From NCBI GenBank assembly GCA_022702705.1, contig CM040421.1, positions 78,114,121 through 78,178,120 on the forward strand: a stretch of DNA of 64,000 bases, given 5' to 3'. Below are positions 1 to 13,176 of the stretch, piece after piece. The first letter of the stretch is position 1. Each line of letters opens with the position of its first letter. A program made the translations under genes and the position numbers. The notes beneath the pieces were generated by a model. The model saw only the letters and a list, made by a program, of their open reading frames with translations. It searched no databases and was not told where the DNA came from. This DNA is from Papilionanthe hookeriana x Papilionanthe teres (taxonomy: Eukaryota > Streptophyta > Magnoliopsida > Asparagales > Orchidaceae).

Positions 1-1043
1 ATTCTGATTTGACCATTCTTCTTTCTGACTGGCACCACATTGGCTAACCAAGTTGGATATTGTTCCTCACGGAAAAATTTAGCGTCTATTAGCTTCTTAA
101 CTTCAGCTATAATTGGTTGTTCAATCTCCAGACGCATTCTTCTCGGAGCTTATCTGACTTGAACGGCAGTGTGATCCACTCCTAGCCTGTGAACTGCAAC
201 CTCTGGAGCTAATCCTGGCATTTCGTCGTAACTCCAAGCAAAACAGTCTTTGAACTCTATTAAAAGCTTGATTATGTTTTTGGAGTCTTCTTTATTGAGT
301 AAGGAGTTAACAAAGGTCGGCCTAGGCTCTTTGCTAGTACCTAAGTTAACTTCCATTAACTCGTCTATTGTAGATTTAATTTCTTCTTCGAATTCTGACA
401 GAGCATCTCCGATTGGTAGATCTTCGAGATCTTCTAAAGCTTCCTAGCAGTCTTCATTAGGCTCGCAAGTGACAACCAAGCTAAATCCCGTATCGTCAAC
501 TGATCCTACCGTGCCGAATCCAAGACCATGTTTTGAATTGGGAGGCCGACTAGCATTATTCCATAATTTTTTGAAGTATTGTGATCGACCTTTTGTCCAT
601 TGTTTAGGTAAGACACCATGTTGAATTAAATTTTAAACACAGGGAGAGTACCACTCAAAAGGCAGTTCCTTTAATTTAGAAGAAGTAACATCTTCAAATT
701 GTACATCTTTTTCATTATTGGAAGAAGAAGCACCACGGTAGAATTTGATCGGTTTAGTACCACCACCATGCACTTCCTTGACTACCATACCCTCGATCTT
801 ATTAGAATGGATCGGGGTCAGGGTCATAGTATGTACATAATGGTTAATCTTCTCGTACATTGATTTATATTCTTCATTCTTTTCATCTTCGAGAGATATC
901 TAGAATAGTGGTTTCTTCTGATTTAATTGCATTGCTTCTTTCTTGATTTCTTCTTCTTCAGAACTGTTCTCCCAATCAACATCGATGACTGGTTTCTTCT
1001 GTCCAACTGTTCCAACGTCTCTTCCTCGACCTCGTCCCCGGCC
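1..1043 (-). pseudogene. Element A pol: protease-RT linker and start of reverse transcriptase (partial)
   Basis: This continues the protease frame. First comes an unusually long linker (about 1043-450) with a Gly-Arg-rich stretch just after the protease, acidic segments, and a short G-patch-like HGLGFG motif. Then comes the pre-RT motif CFAWSYDEMPGL near 240, typical of Tat/Ogre RT. The RT N-terminus (TWLANVVPV, KKNGQIR) runs to the window edge, so the catalytic YVDD box is outside. In-frame stops occur at 1044-1046, 633-635 and 150-152, with others near 900 and 445. At 150-152 a lysine codon has become TAA, judging from the homologous position in element C. Ogre elements are known for an intron near this linker; I see no obvious intron here. 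Confidence 0.8.
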
Positions 1044-2684
1044 TCAACCTTGGGTGCGAGTTTTGGAGAAGCCTTCACCATCTCGCCATAAGGGAGTGGT
1101 GAGTAACTGTTGGACTAGAATTTCAGGCTCTTTATCGTCTTGCACTTCTTTTGCTTCATTTGGTATGACAATTCTGGAGAAGATTGTTTTCTTCGGAGGC
1201 GCGTAATAGGCCGCATCTTCATGAATTCTGATTTCTTGTACGGAGAATGGTTGCAAGTCACCTTTGATACATTGTTCTCCTCCTTCATAATATTTTATGC
1301 ATTGGTGCAGAGACAACGGTACCATCCGGTTCTCATGGATCCATGGCCGGCCCAGTAGAGGGTTGAATGATGTCTCAGAATCAATTATGTGGAATTTTAT
1401 GGTTGTCTTTGTTAAGTCACCGGTCTTCATTAACAGTGTTATTGATCCGAGTGCTCTTTCTCCTTTCTGATTGAACCCTCTTAATAACATCTTGTCTGCT
1501 TCGAGGTCGCGAGCATCAATTTCCAAATATGCTAACGTTCGAAGACTCATTATGTTGATTGATGCTCCTGGATCAAACAACACCCTGGAGAGCGTACACT
1601 TTCCAATAGTTACTGAAATGTACAACGGTTGATTGTGATCAGCCGTTCCGAGTAGTAGATCATTGTCCGTGAATGTAACACCTCGCTGTTCTTTTAACGA
1701 GCAAACCTCGTCGAAGGAATTATTGGCCATTTGAGCTAAACAAATCTCTGGATCAAGTAGAGCCTTGATCAGAGCTTCCCTCATCTCCTTTGACAGTATC
1801 AGAGCATTGTATATGCTTAGTTTGGCTGGTAGCTTCCTAAGATGGGCTTGCACGTTATAGTCCACTTTATTACCGCGTTCTCCAATTTCTTCCCGAATGT
1901 GCAGTTCCTCTGCTGGGGTTGGCTCTTTCTGAGCAACCACCTGCTTTCCTTTATCTTTTAGACCCATTCCCGGGGGTAGAACTTTTCCACTTCTTAAATT
2001 GACTTCAGTTATTTCTTCTGAATCTGGTGTTGAATCTGCCGGTGTCTCCCTATGAATCAGAACAACTGGCTCTTCTGGCATTGCTTTGGAATCTGATGAC
2101 TCTAATTCTATCGGAATCGGAGCTCCTTGAAATTCACAAATAGACTCGTCGCTTGTTGAACTTTCGTAGCCATCCTTGTGAACTTCTTCTCCTTTGTCGT
2201 GGTCATTGAGGTTTAGTATGATTTGAGAATCGTTATTTATATTGGAATCAAGATCCGGATTAGCTTGGTTTTCATTAGTTACGTAATCGTTTGAAACAGT
2301 CAAAACGTAGCCAACACCAAAACTCTTATCATTATAAGATCCCGCCAGGGCGAGCAAAAAATCATACAGAGTCAGAGGTTTGAGGGATTTCTCCCTTGAA
2401 TTAGAAACAACTGTCCTAGGATAAGCAGCCCATAGTCTACCCTTCGAAGCCTCGGTTTTCTTCTTTTATACGATCTTCTCTTCCATCTGAGGCGGTTCTT
2501 CGATCGCAAGAGATAGTGCCAGCTCGGCAGGTTTCAAACTTTGAGTTGAAGTGTGTACCGAAGCGTTCAAGATATGATCTAAGATTTTATTTGAAGACTT
2601 TGTCCAGATGGTACTCCATCCATCATGGGTCGTGTAAGGGTCTATCGGAACAATAGGATCCGTTGAAATAACTTTGACGGAACC
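1044..2684 (-). pseudogene. Element A protease region with gag-protease linker
   Basis: The longest open frame (1044-2357, 437 codons) covers an acidic, low-complexity N-terminal part (residues 1-160), a conserved pre-protease block around residues 163-240 (VDYNVQAHLRKLPAKL) also found in element C, and a retropepsin-like domain with active site FDPGASINIM at residues 261-270 and LLGRPW at 334-339. The aspartate is present; the usual serine of DSGA is a proline, as often seen in plant Ty3-gypsy proteases. The frame is the same as the gag C-terminus at 2903 and the RT downstream. Between 2357 and 2685 the frame continues, broken by a TAA near 2470. The enzyme would process the Gag-Pol polyprotein in the particle. 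Confidence 0.85.
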
Positions 2685-4086
2685 TCACTTTTGGGGTTCC
2701 TTCATGTATTCCTTCGGGATCGTTGCGTTCCCTTTCCGGAGATTGTCGTCAAGCCAAATCTTGAAAGTGATGCAATCCTCTATCTTATGTCCGATCATCT
2801 GGTGGTAAGGGCAATAGTTTAGATGATCTCTCTTATTGACTTCTTCCGGCCTCTTGGGCTCTGGTAGCTGAAAATTGGGTGTCTTCATTAAACTGCGGAA
2901 CATCTTCGATATTGCTTCAGTTTTAAATGGATATTCCTTATTCAGAAAATCTTTCAGGTACGCTGTGGACGAGGCTGTTGTTCATAATGCTGAGGCGACT
3001 GATAGCTCAGTCGAGGCTATTGATAACCCTGCTGAGGTTGTTGGTAAGTACGTTGCAGTGGTTGATAGCTAGGCTGTGGCCACTCTGGCTATATCTGCAC
3101 TGGCTGCTTGCCCTTATCTACTGCAGCGACGATTCCAGACTTCTTTTCGAATGTTTTCATTAGTTTCAGTTTATCAGTGTTGTCCACGAAACTTAGCTGC
3201 TTTGCTTCTTTTTGTAAGCTCCCGGCCTTGCTAAGCAGCTTCTCAAAAGTCTTGCTTGTAAATCCTTTAAGCAAAATACTGATTGCATGCTGTTCCTGTA
3301 GTTGTGGTTCACACTTCATGCTTAAATTTATCCATCGAAGTATGTAATCCACTAGAGTTTTGTTCGGTTTCTGGTGCTCCACCACTAGATCACCGATAGT
3401 GATGTGGTGTCGAGCCCCGGCAAACCGCTTAACGAAGAGGTTTTCTAATTCTGCAAAGGTCTTAACGGAACCATTGGGCAATTCTGCATACCGGTCGAAG
3501 GCGATCCCTGACAAACTGCTGACTAACTGACGGAAGAGTATGCATCACTCCCACCGGCATTGCAGCGACTAGCACGAAAATGTGCGACATGCTGCCGAGG
3601 GTTTCCCGTTCCATCAAAAGTCTTGAACAGAGGTGGTACGAAGCCTTTTGGGTATTGGACCGCATCAAATTCTTCAAGGTAAGGTCCACCCGTCTGAATA
3701 GATGCTCTACTCTTGGATTGTGCTAAAGCTTCTTGCACCTACTGTTCTACCATGTTTTTAATGTCTTTTTCGGGAATCATGCTCTGTGCAGAATCCTTCT
3801 TTGGTGGCTCGTCTCCGTTGACGGATGTGATCTCTTTTCCTCCGTCTGCAATATGGATGATCTCTGGGGGTGTTTCTTTCTGAGGTTGTACCTGACTTTG
3901 GATTGTGGCTAAAGCAGCAGCCATCTTTTCCATCCTCTTTGCCATCTGGGAAATCGTGTCATCTATTTCCCGAAGCTGTGCTCTCATCACTTCCGGTTCG
4001 TCTCTTTTCGCAGCTGCCGGAGCACCTTGCGAAGTTAACGATGCTCGTGTTTCAACCATGTTGATCTCGACATACTCATCATCCAT
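2685..4086 (-). pseudogene. Element A gag (capsid/nucleocapsid), frameshifted
   Basis: The reading frame is broken. The N-terminal part (4086-3739) contains MVETRASLT and a heptad-like region predicted to be a coiled coil. The capsid core spans 3738-3089, with FAELENLFVKRFAG and LVDYILRWINLSMKCEP typical of plant retrotransposon gag. A Gln/Pro/Tyr-rich stretch follows (3088-2905), then the nucleocapsid-like motif CPYHQMIGHKIEDC at about 2815-2780, a CX2HX4HX4C zinc-knuckle variant typical of Tat elements. Frames change near 3515-3525 and again between 2905 and 3088. In-frame stops sit at 3736-3738 (TAG) and 2685-2687 (TGA). The frame of 4533-3523 equals that of the ORF1 start, so ORF1 and gag are in the same phase in this family. 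Confidence 0.85.
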
Positions 4087-4221
4087 AAATTCTGATCAAT
4101 TAACTTCCTTTTGTAACTTTTCCCCTCTTTCTTTTGCTAACCGTCGGATATCCGTCCTTAGCTTTCCTATAGCATCCTCGAGGGGTCTCTTCCAGACGGT
4201 CTCGCGGTTGTCGTGTGATGA

Positions 4222-5301
4222 CTATTGAACTTCTTTTCCGGGAGTTTCTTTTATTGCAGTAGCACTTCCTTCAGATTCAAGCCCTTTGACGAGGCTTTTC
4301 TTCTCAGGAGGTTGTTTTGGTCTCAGCTCGGTAATAATAGGTCGCCACACCATCCTTCTTACAGCAGAAGGCCTAGGACCAGACGGTCTGTCGGCTATAT
4401 GCTGGTAGGTGGTGTCCTCCATAATATGATGGCCCGATACAACAACAGGTGAACTAGCTCTCATTTTCTTCCTTGGTTTCTCTACGGCAGTGACAGGCTC
4501 TACTCGTGGTCCGAGGCGGGATCTAGCTGGCACTCATCCCATTCTTCTTAGGATTTCTTATACGGGGCATCTTTCTTTCTTTGCCAATTTTTCTATCACA
4601 GCTTGTAGTCGAGTAAATGGCGTAGTCTTAACCCTTTTTCTTTTGCAATTACTATAGTATGCATGTCGGGGTAGTGTAGCGGCAATCCTTCAGACGTCTT
4701 CTTCATCAGATGCAGCAGAGAGGGGTGAAACCTACTCCCCTCCAACAGAGGTATATACTCAGGCAGTTCAGGGATCTCTTCCAGGAAAGCAACTTCAGCG
4801 GCCTTGGCTTTCTCAATCCTGGCTATCTTTCTGCTTCTATTTCTCCTTTGAGTCTGAGTTAGGGGTTTAACTCTTGAACTGGACCCAATCTCGAAAACAG
4901 ATAGTATTGTAGCAAAATCTGTACCCTCCACGTGCAATGTGCTCATCACAGACTTGGATTTCCTTCCCCTTCAGTTTGGCAGAAGCCGGGGTAGGTGCAG
5001 AGATGACTAGACCGGTGGGGGTAGAGACAACAGTTCTCCTACGAATAGCAGTACTTCCTTCAGCTGGAACCCTTTGCAGGGGAGGGAATTCTTGAGTCGA
5101 CTTCAGGTTGAACTCAATCAGGGGATTCTCAGTTTCTGGCACTTTGTCCATTAGTGTGAAGAAAGTGACGTCAGCGAACTTGATTTCTGTATTGTTAAAT
5201 CCTTGTCCAAAATGGATGATCCCATTGTCAGGCAGCTCATCCTTGTAAACGGTGAAGTCTATTCCATTGGTGAAGGAAAAGATTAACTTTGGGGCAGACA
5301 T
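4222..5301 (-). pseudogene. Element A ORF1 (extra Ogre-type ORF upstream of gag)
   Basis: I take ATG 5299-5301 as the start, because MSAPK is exactly conserved in element J (start 63217); an upstream ATG at 5308 is not conserved. Segments in order: a conserved N-terminal domain (FSFTNG, KDELPDNGIIHFGQGF), a Thr/Pro-rich linker, a basic stretch (TQTQRRNRSRKIARIEK), an acidic segment with PELPEYIPLL, then EKLAKKERCPV and a basic C-terminal region (4533-4222). Two compensating frameshifts separate 4867-4949 and about 4600 from the flanking frame. Extra ORFs upstream of gag are known for Ogre elements; their function is unknown and I recognise no enzyme motif here. The same N-terminal domain recurs weakly at 40256 next to an AlkB domain. 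Confidence 0.8.
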
Positions 5302-5819
5302 TTTCTGCATGGTAGACTCTGAGTATTAGTCCCGAATTATGCTTCTTTTTGTCACAAAATTTATGATGAAAAGAGTCCGAACACATTTTCATTTATCTTA
5401 ATGCATTTGCGATCTAAAAAGAGTTTGTTTATTAAAAGGGTCGTTTATTAGGAGATTTGTTTGTTAGGAATGAAATGTTTAAAGGAGGAGGGTTATAGAA
5501 AAGGGAAGGGACCCGGTTCAGAATTGAAAAGGGAGAGAAATTCTCGTAAGGCTTCTCAATCCAAAGGACCGCTCCTAAGCTAACACCTATTGGGGGTCCA
5601 CCCCACCTCTTAAGAGGTAAAAGGATTTTGAAACCTCTCTGTTTAGGGGTGTCTAAACAGTGGCTCCTAAATCCAAAAGGGAGTCGACTATACTTGCTCA
5701 AGATAGAAAAGAGCGAGGTATGCCAACGGAAGAATGATAGTTTGGTCCACTAGGGATATGGACTCACTATCGATTTATGAAAGCAAAACCATCTGATTAG
5801 GATGGAGAGAAGAACTAGT
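5302..5819 (-). other. Element A untranslated leader between PBS and ORF1
   Basis: This aligns by eye with 62706-63216 of element J over most of its length, including an almost identical block of about 90 bases around 5560-5665. The open frame 5432-5701 in this leader is not preserved as protein in J, so it is probably not a gene. The conserved block contains the hairpin annotated separately. A leader between PBS and the first ORF normally carries RNA packaging and dimerisation signals; that role is inferred. Confidence 0.75.
5639..5660 (-). other. Conserved leader stem-loop (element A)
   Basis: A perfect 8 bp stem, CTGTTTAG pairing with CTAAACAG, with a 6-base loop (ACACCC on the element's sense strand). 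Stem and loop are identical at 62864-62885 in element J. A palindromic hairpin about 160-180 bases after the PBS suggests a packaging or dimer-initiation element. Confidence 0.6.
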
Positions 5820-5836
5820 CCCCAGCGGAGTCGCCA
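5820..5836 (-). other. Primer binding site of element A (tRNA-Arg type)
   Basis: The minus strand reads TGGCGACTCCGCTGGGG, five bases inside the LTR end. This is the Ogre-type PBS, described as complementary to the 3' end of a tRNA-Arg. It is identical to the PBS of element J at 62688. Confidence 0.9.
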
Positions 5837-8800
5837 GAAGTTGTCTACATATTTTTAGGTTGAGTGTTGTATTTTAAAATGGGTCGCCTACAGAAATTGT
5901 CGCCGAATTTAAAATTTAAATTTAATTTAAATATATATATATATATATAATTTGGAAATTAGTATTTGACTTTAAAAAAATAATTTTAGGTTTGAAAATT
6001 TTAAGATATGAAATCAAACCGATCTCACATCCTAAATAGTTTATATAAATGAGCACCGTATCACAAACCGTGTATCTATCCTGAAGAATAGACATACTAC
6101 TTGATGATGGGACTCGATTAAATAAACTAGAAGATTTGTGAAATCCGTTTGGTCTGCGAACCAATTTTATAAGCCGACAAGTTCCCCTGCTTAATATAAA
6201 GGAATTAAACAGGGTTTATATTACCAGGGTACTTAAAGTTCAATATAAGGGCAAGCCCCTATAGTTAATTACATCTTAAATGACGGGAATCATTTAAGAA
6301 AACTCTCAATAGTGATTAGTGGTTTTGCTCTCAAGAATTTCAAAGTTTAAGATTTCAAATGAATTGGATTTTGGAGATTTCAATAAGGACTGGATCAAAT
6401 TTGGAACAGTTATTTTGAGAATCCAAAGGAAGAGAAGTAGGGGACGTCACAGACCCGAAGTGAACTTCGGTGACTTCCCAACTATCTTGTGGTTTGGTTT
6501 CAATTTGAGAAGATGTTATTTAATGTTTCATCCTGCCAATTTTAATTAATTAGGACTTATATTTGTATGGCATAATCATACAAATAGCCTCGAAGATGTG
6601 AGGGTTTATGTCGTACCAAATGACTACCTCGGAATCCTAAGATCTGTTAGGGCTTAATTTACATAATATGATTATAAAAATGCCTAAAAAAGGGTTGAGG
6701 ATTTATGTTGCACTAGACAAACTACCTCGAAATCCTATGGTTTGGTTGTTTAATTCTAAGAAAGGTTTTGTTGGAGTTGACCCGAGTTTTGCTGATGATG
6801 ATGGCCGTGCTGTCCACCATGCTCCAAGCTCCTTGTTGTTGCAGAGGTTTAGTTTTAGAAAATGATAATCAAGAGATGAGAGAAGTGTTTTGGTTTAGAG
6901 AAATCTTAAAGTCCAAATGTATTTAATGTTTTATTAGGGGAATCTTAAAGTTGATTATAACAACACCGGTTAAGATCCCACGGTTCCATCATTCCGACAC
7001 CGTTATTTTTTTCGGATTCACTTAGTCCAGATGAATTTGCTAAACTCAACTGAATGAGTTCCACACTTTCATTTAGACCATCGGAAATCCCGTTAGCAAC
7101 ACGTAGGTTACATCATCCGAGGTATTTACGATCATCCAACGAGATGTTTTAATTTAATTACAGTTGTAGTTTTGTTGTTTTGTTTGTGATTAAATTTTGA
7201 GTTGTTTTGTCTTTTGAATGTTGTGGCGGTGAATTTTATTTTGTTGTGACTTTTAATTTAGTTTTGATTTCAGTTTTGTGGCTATCCTAAAGGTTTTAGT
7301 TTTCATGCAACAATCTTGTTTAACATGCAAGAAGAGTAAAGTGCAGCTCATATAAATAAATTACAATAAAGTAAATTGCAATAAAATAAAAGCGTACCTG
7401 GAGGGTCTTCTCGTCATTCCAAGCTGCACTTAAAAACACATATTAAGACATTTAAATATTTATAACAAGTACCTAGGTAAAGCTAAGGGAAGGGTTTTGG
7501 TTGTCTACCAAATTCCTAATCCTATGGCTAGTCATCTCCTATGACGTCTAGGTTCTTATATTTTGTTTAAGGATGATTTTCTTCATCAAAGAACAATTAA
7601 GTTCAATTGTTCTTCTAAAACATCCCATCATATTGAGGAAGTGTTTAGGACGAGTCCTAAAGATCTTTTCAATACTTTTGGGATTATTTTTGAGTTCAAA
7701 TGAGTTTTAATGCACAGGTGAATCAATCATCCCAGAATTTAGTTTAATTTGTTTCTTGCTCAGTGAACTAGGATGTTTAATTATCTTATAAGTAAAGTGA
7801 CATTTCACTTGATGCTTCATTTAAGAGTTATAATAATGAAAACCTTTAGGGGCAAATTAATTTGTTAAAGAATTTAATGATTTAAAATTGGAATTGGTGA
7901 TTTAAGGTGATTTAATTTAGTTATAAAATTTAATAATTTAAGTTTGGAATAGTGTTCAAGTTGTTTTATTCTTAAGTGTTTTAAACCATTTGAATTAAAA
8001 GAGGAGTTTAAATTATTTAATTTATACTTTAATGATTTAATTTTAATTTAATTTCAATATTCAAGATTAACTTTTAATTGGTTTGATTTTTTTTAATTAA
8101 GAATTTATTTTTGTGAAATTGATTTTTAATGTTTCAAATTTGTTTTAAGTTTATTTTCAAGTGATTTTTGAAATTAATTTTTCTTTTTTTTTTTCAATTT
8201 AATTATCAAGTTATTTAATGTTTTAAGTTTTAATTTAATTAAGGTTCACTTTCCTTTTAATTATTTAATTATTAATTTCAATTATCACTTTAAATTTAAT
8301 TAAACGTTAAATATTATAGTGATTCATTTAGGGATTTTAGTTAAAGTTATTATAGTCTCTCTAAATTATATCCCCATTTTAATAATCCAAATTTTAACTT
8401 ATTCTTCCAAAATTCAAATTGTTTAATTAATTAAGGTTTACTTTAAATATTTTCAAGATGATTAATGGGTTTCTACCCCTTAATTCTCTAGGTTTCAATC
8501 ATCTATGAGAATAGTTAAAATCATATATTCTACCCTCCCTTTGATTAGACCTAAATATTAATTAGGGTTAAAATCCTTTAATTACATTTATGCCCCTTTA
8601 AGCTTATTTATTTCATAACTCACTAAATTGAGCTCAAATGAACTTGAAATTTTTATGTCACTTCACTCATATGTCAATTAAGACATTAGAGGAGAAAATG
8701 TGATTTTTCTGAATTTAATTTAATTTATATAATTATTTTTGTGAAAAATAAGGGTTTTCAATGGAAATTCAACAACATGACCAAGTCAAGGTTTCTGTCC

Positions 8801-10013
8801 CTAAGAAAATTATGGGATGTTTATAATAACTAGAGGACCACTTGGACCAATTTTGGTGATTTTTTGAATTATATATTATTTATTATAATTATTTTGAATT
8901 TTAGAGTGTTAATTAATTATAAAATAAAATAAAGGTTGAAAATTAAGTTTTATATTTTTCATAAATCTCTCTAACCTCAAAGAGTTTAGAGAAACAAAAT
9001 TTTATAATTTTCTGATTTTTCTTTGATTTATTAGAATTAATTTAATGAGTAGGTTGAAAAATCCATTTTTAATATTAAAAATTGTCTTAAGCATTTAAAA
9101 TTCAATATCTTTAGTTTGAGACTTGGGAAAAATATTTGGTTTATTCCTAAGTGATTAGGAGTCAAAATATGACATTTTTGTGATTTTTATTATTTTATAG
9201 TTTTTATTATTTTTTAATTATTCAAAATATTAAAATATAGTGAAAAATGAAGGTTTTTAGAAAATTCTAAATTTAATTTTTTTAGACTTCTCTGATATCA
9301 GAGAAGCCCCAAAACCAATTTTGTCAATTTTTAAAATGTATTTTTGGAGTTATGAATTTTTAAAGTTTAATTTTACTCATGTGACTTAATTAATCCATTT
9401 AGTAGGGTTAAACATTTCCAATTGATTCCAAATTTTTATGTGAGGTCCTTCTAATCCTAACAATCAGTGGAGAATTGTTTTCAAGTTCTTTTGATGTGTG
9501 GTTAACCGCAATTAATTAAAGTTCAGTTTTGAGTAATTTGGCCAATTAGGGTTAACCTTAATCAACTAACTCAAAATATAATTATCCTAGGATCCTCTGG
9601 TCCTAAGAAACTTCCCCAAATTTTCCTATAATTTTCTAAGCAATATGCTAATTAATGGAATTAAAATACCAAAAACAGTGACATAAAATTGAAAAATACA
9701 TAACTTGTCATTGAGATAGCCTCTAACCTTAAAAAATTCAGGGAATGTTCCCAAGATCAGAGGCTTCAAAAGCCTTATGGTTTCATGCCATGGTGAATTG
9801 TCTATGCAAATGGAGAATTAAAATACTGAAATGAGTAAATAATTAATTAAAAATAAAATACTCATCAAAACAACTTGATTCTTTTTCAACATTATTCTCC
9901 TCTGTTTACTGAGCAAGAGCGTATTTTTATTTTATTTTTGTGATTGTTCTACACAAAGATATGGATTTTCTAAGTTTCAGGTATTTAAATAAATCAAACA
10001 AATCTATATTTTT

Positions 10014-10229
10014 CTACTTGTCCACGAGGCGCTGACTCAACCTCGGCAGCTCCGAAAGCCCACGTGTCGCCTCCTCATTCAACGCTGCCATCCGACTCAG
10101 CACTCCAGGGGCCCACGGTTCACGCACTGTTCTCTGGTCTGACTCAATCTGGACCGTCCACTCGATACACGCGCGACCGGACGACGCCTGGTCATCGTCT
10201 ACGACTGGTGTGCACCCGTGACCATCCAC
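10014..10229 (-). other. GC-rich island inside the AT-rich LTR of element A
   Basis: About 200 bases are markedly GC-rich, with many CpG and a CACGTG core (G-box type) near 10061. The matching part of the J LTR (about 58230-58440) is also GC-rich, although its sequence is less conserved than the flanks. The open frame here is not kept in the other copy. It lies downstream of the predicted TATA box, so it would be transcribed leader/R-U5 sequence. Confidence 0.5.
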
Positions 10230-10290
10230 ACTAAAACCCTAAGATCTCTCTCATTTATCAATAGATTTTTGTGTTCTTAGGCTCTATGGA

Positions 10291-10309
10291 TTCGTCTTGA
10301 AGAGACGAA
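10291..10309 (-). other. Conserved LTR stem-loop (element A)
   Basis: A perfect 7 bp stem, TTCGTCT with AGACGAA, and a 5-base loop. The same hairpin is present in element J at 58145-58163, about 500 bases downstream of the TATA box in both. LTR E has a decayed version near 44910. Confidence 0.55.
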
Positions 10310-10817
10310 CACGTCCATCCAGTTTACATGCTATGAAATTAAGCCAATCAAAATATAGAATCACTGGAAGCTCAGGAGAAATGAGAGGTCTATACCTTAG
10401 CTTTGAGAAGTGAAGCTTCAATCAGAGAGTTGTGGCACCTTTGATTGCACCCAAAGAGGCTCCAGATGAAATATCTGGCCCTGTTGAATTGTCTAGGTAC
10501 AACTTCCACCAAGCCCGATTTCAAAGCTTGGCTAATAGAGAGAATGATTGGCCTTGTGAGGGGGCTTCCACTGGGGAACTCCTTCTCTTGGTCCTGTGTA
10601 GGTGTGGGTGAGTTTAATTTGATTTTGGTGGAGGTTCAGGAGATGTCCTGGTTCTGGGATGAGAATTGAGCTCCTAAATTTGGCTCAATCAATGGGGTTT
10701 AGGGCAGAGGAACACTGGGGATCAATTGCTCTAGGTTAGGAGGAGGTCCTGGAGTAATTTTGGCAGAGTTTTGTTAAGCTCTGGTTCATCACCTTGTTTG
10801 GCCAAGAAGGTGGTGGG

Positions 10818-10826
10818 TTTAAATAG
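10818..10826 (-). promoter_or_regulatory. Predicted LTR TATA box (element A)
   Basis: The minus strand reads CTATTTAAAC, conserved at the same place in LTR J (57628) and as TATAAATA in LTR E (44389). In all three the GTATGGATG-containing block follows about 500 bases downstream, which supports a common promoter position. Confidence 0.5.
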
Positions 10827-13176
10827 GCATGGCTAGAGGGCCTCCCAGGGGGAGTTAGGGCTTGGGATCCACTGCTCTAGGCAAGGGAACAACAGCCATG
10901 GCTCCCAATTGAGATGGGACAGCTCAGCCAGGTGAATTTGAATTTTTGAATCCAAATAAAGCTCTCGGCCATGGTGTTTTCCGATGACTGTGGTGGCTGG
11001 CCGGCCAGGCATGGGTCACCTTCATGGTCAGTGAGGTCGTGGTTTGAATTTGGTGCAAGCAATGGAGATTGGCCATGTGTAAAGTGGCTGAATTGAAATG
11101 GAATCGGGGGAGGTTTAGTTTGGGTTCAATTTGGTCAACCCATGGTTATAGGCTTGGTGCACCACCCAAGGCTGGTTTGGGCTGATGAGAAAGTCACTTA
11201 GGTTAGCTTGATTAGTGGGGTCAAGTCACAATCCAAGTACAATTAAGTTTAAGCATAGGTTAAGGGAAGCATAGGAATTTTTAATCAACTTTAAGGGAAT
11301 CATTAAAGGGCTCCCTTCTCTTGCCATAAATGGATTGATGACAAGGCCAAGCTATCATGGCTTCATATGGCTTGTGAATAACTCCATTGTGGCTTCATTT
11401 GGCTTTGGAAAAGTCAAGTCATTTGCAAGAGGAAGGATATTGGCATTTTTTGATGATTTTAAGGGAGATTGTCATGAGGCCAAGATTGGAATGATTTGAT
11501 GATCAATTAGAACTTTAGGGATGATGTTAAATTTAATGCATGATGAGGGAGAGTGTTATAGGGGCTTTGGATGAATTTTTGGGCTTTTGGATTTGGTGGA
11601 AGTGGGCCTTTAGAATGGTTTAAGAAAGTGGAACTTTAGGTTTGAAAACAATATGGTGGATGGAAATTTTGTGAAGGATTGGGCCAAAGAAATGTTGGGT
11701 TTAGTTTAGGGATGTTTCATGAACATTTTAGAAAAGATTTGGTATCATTTAGGGTGGAATTGGATTTAATTTGGGCTTTTTTGGTAAAGGGGCCAAAGTG
11801 GGTCAAATTGGGCTAACTTGGGCTAAGGTTGGGCTAATGTTAGATTTCATGTAAAATCAATGTTGAGAAATGTTTATGGGAGTGTTACAAAGAGTTTTCA
11901 ACTTTGGTTGGGCTTTAATTTTTGGATTTGGGCCCATTTGGGTTTATGGTGGGTTTAGGCCAAAAATGGAGATTTTAGTTTTGGGTTAGATTTGGGTAGA
12001 GTTTAGGTTCAAACTTGAGGCAAATCAAGTTAGTGTTTTGTTTTTGGGGATATTATGAAGGTTTTAGAAAAGATTTGGGGCCACTTGGGGTTGATTTAGG
12101 TTGGTTTGGGCTAAGTTTAGGTCATGGGCCAAATTTTGGCTTTAAGCTTCAAATTGGAATTGGATCCAAATGTCCATCAAATTGGACTTGGATTTAGTGT
12201 ATATTGATATTGAGGATATTGAATTGAATTATAGAATTGAATTGGGTCAAAATTAAGGTCAATTGGGTTGATTTGGTTTGACATTGGCCTTACTTTGGTT
12301 AAAAATGGGACAAATTGGGGGTTTTAGTAAAAATGGGCTAAATTAACAAAATTGGCCTATGGTGTAGTTGAACAAAATGAAATTGGGAAGATTTGAACAT
12401 TTTGGGAATTTTCTGGGAATTTTTGGAATTTATGGAATTTTTGGTTAAAAAGGGCATTTTGGGTATTTGGAGGGTATTGAGGGGTATTGGGGGTATTTTT
12501 GGAAATTTTGGTATATTTAGCTAAGGATGATCAATTTGAATGGTGGGAAATGTTTAGGATTGGTTTTGAGGAATTTTGGGTAATTTAGGAAATTTTGCAA
12601 ATTTTTGGTAGTTTCAAGGACATTTGGTAGGTTTAGTGGGTGTAGAGCCCCGGGGGTCAAAAATTGAAATTTTGAAAATATGAAGATTGATCAAATTTGA
12701 GTAGAATGGAATCACTTTGGTTGAGCCATGAAGCCACATCAAGCACATAAGAGCCATGGGAGGACTCATTTGAGGCATTCACTATGTTGTTCCTAACCCT
12801 CTTAGCCAAGGGCCTAGGGGTTAAGGTCCATCCATATGAATTACCTACATGAGTCAGGAAGTCAAGCTAGGTATGAATGGTTTTGGATTTGGAATGTGTG
12901 TGAAAGTGTAATGTGTGCAGGTCAACCCTCACCAGACCAGGCCACCCAGGGTAGTCCTAAGGCCAAAGTGTCCTATAGGGAACTCATCCTTTAAACCTCC
13001 ATATTTGATCTTATCCCTTCAAGTGACTTAGCGGTTTACAATCAAACTTATGGGGTTCGCAGGGAGTTAAGATGTGTTTGAATTTCTAAGTGGTGGGTTC
13101 CATTTCTAGTCCACTAAGATAGTCAAAGGGAAGGCCTAAGGCTAGATCTTAAGAACTAAGGAGAGAGAAGAGAAAA

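Noticed and set aside
5432..5701. 89-codon open frame in the leader of element A
   Set aside because: The matching leader in J is nearly identical in DNA but does not keep the frame as protein; it is leader RNA, not a gene.
10014..10229. GC-rich 71-codon open frame inside LTR A as a captured gene
   Set aside because: The corresponding J sequence does not keep the reading frame or residues; no domain is seen.
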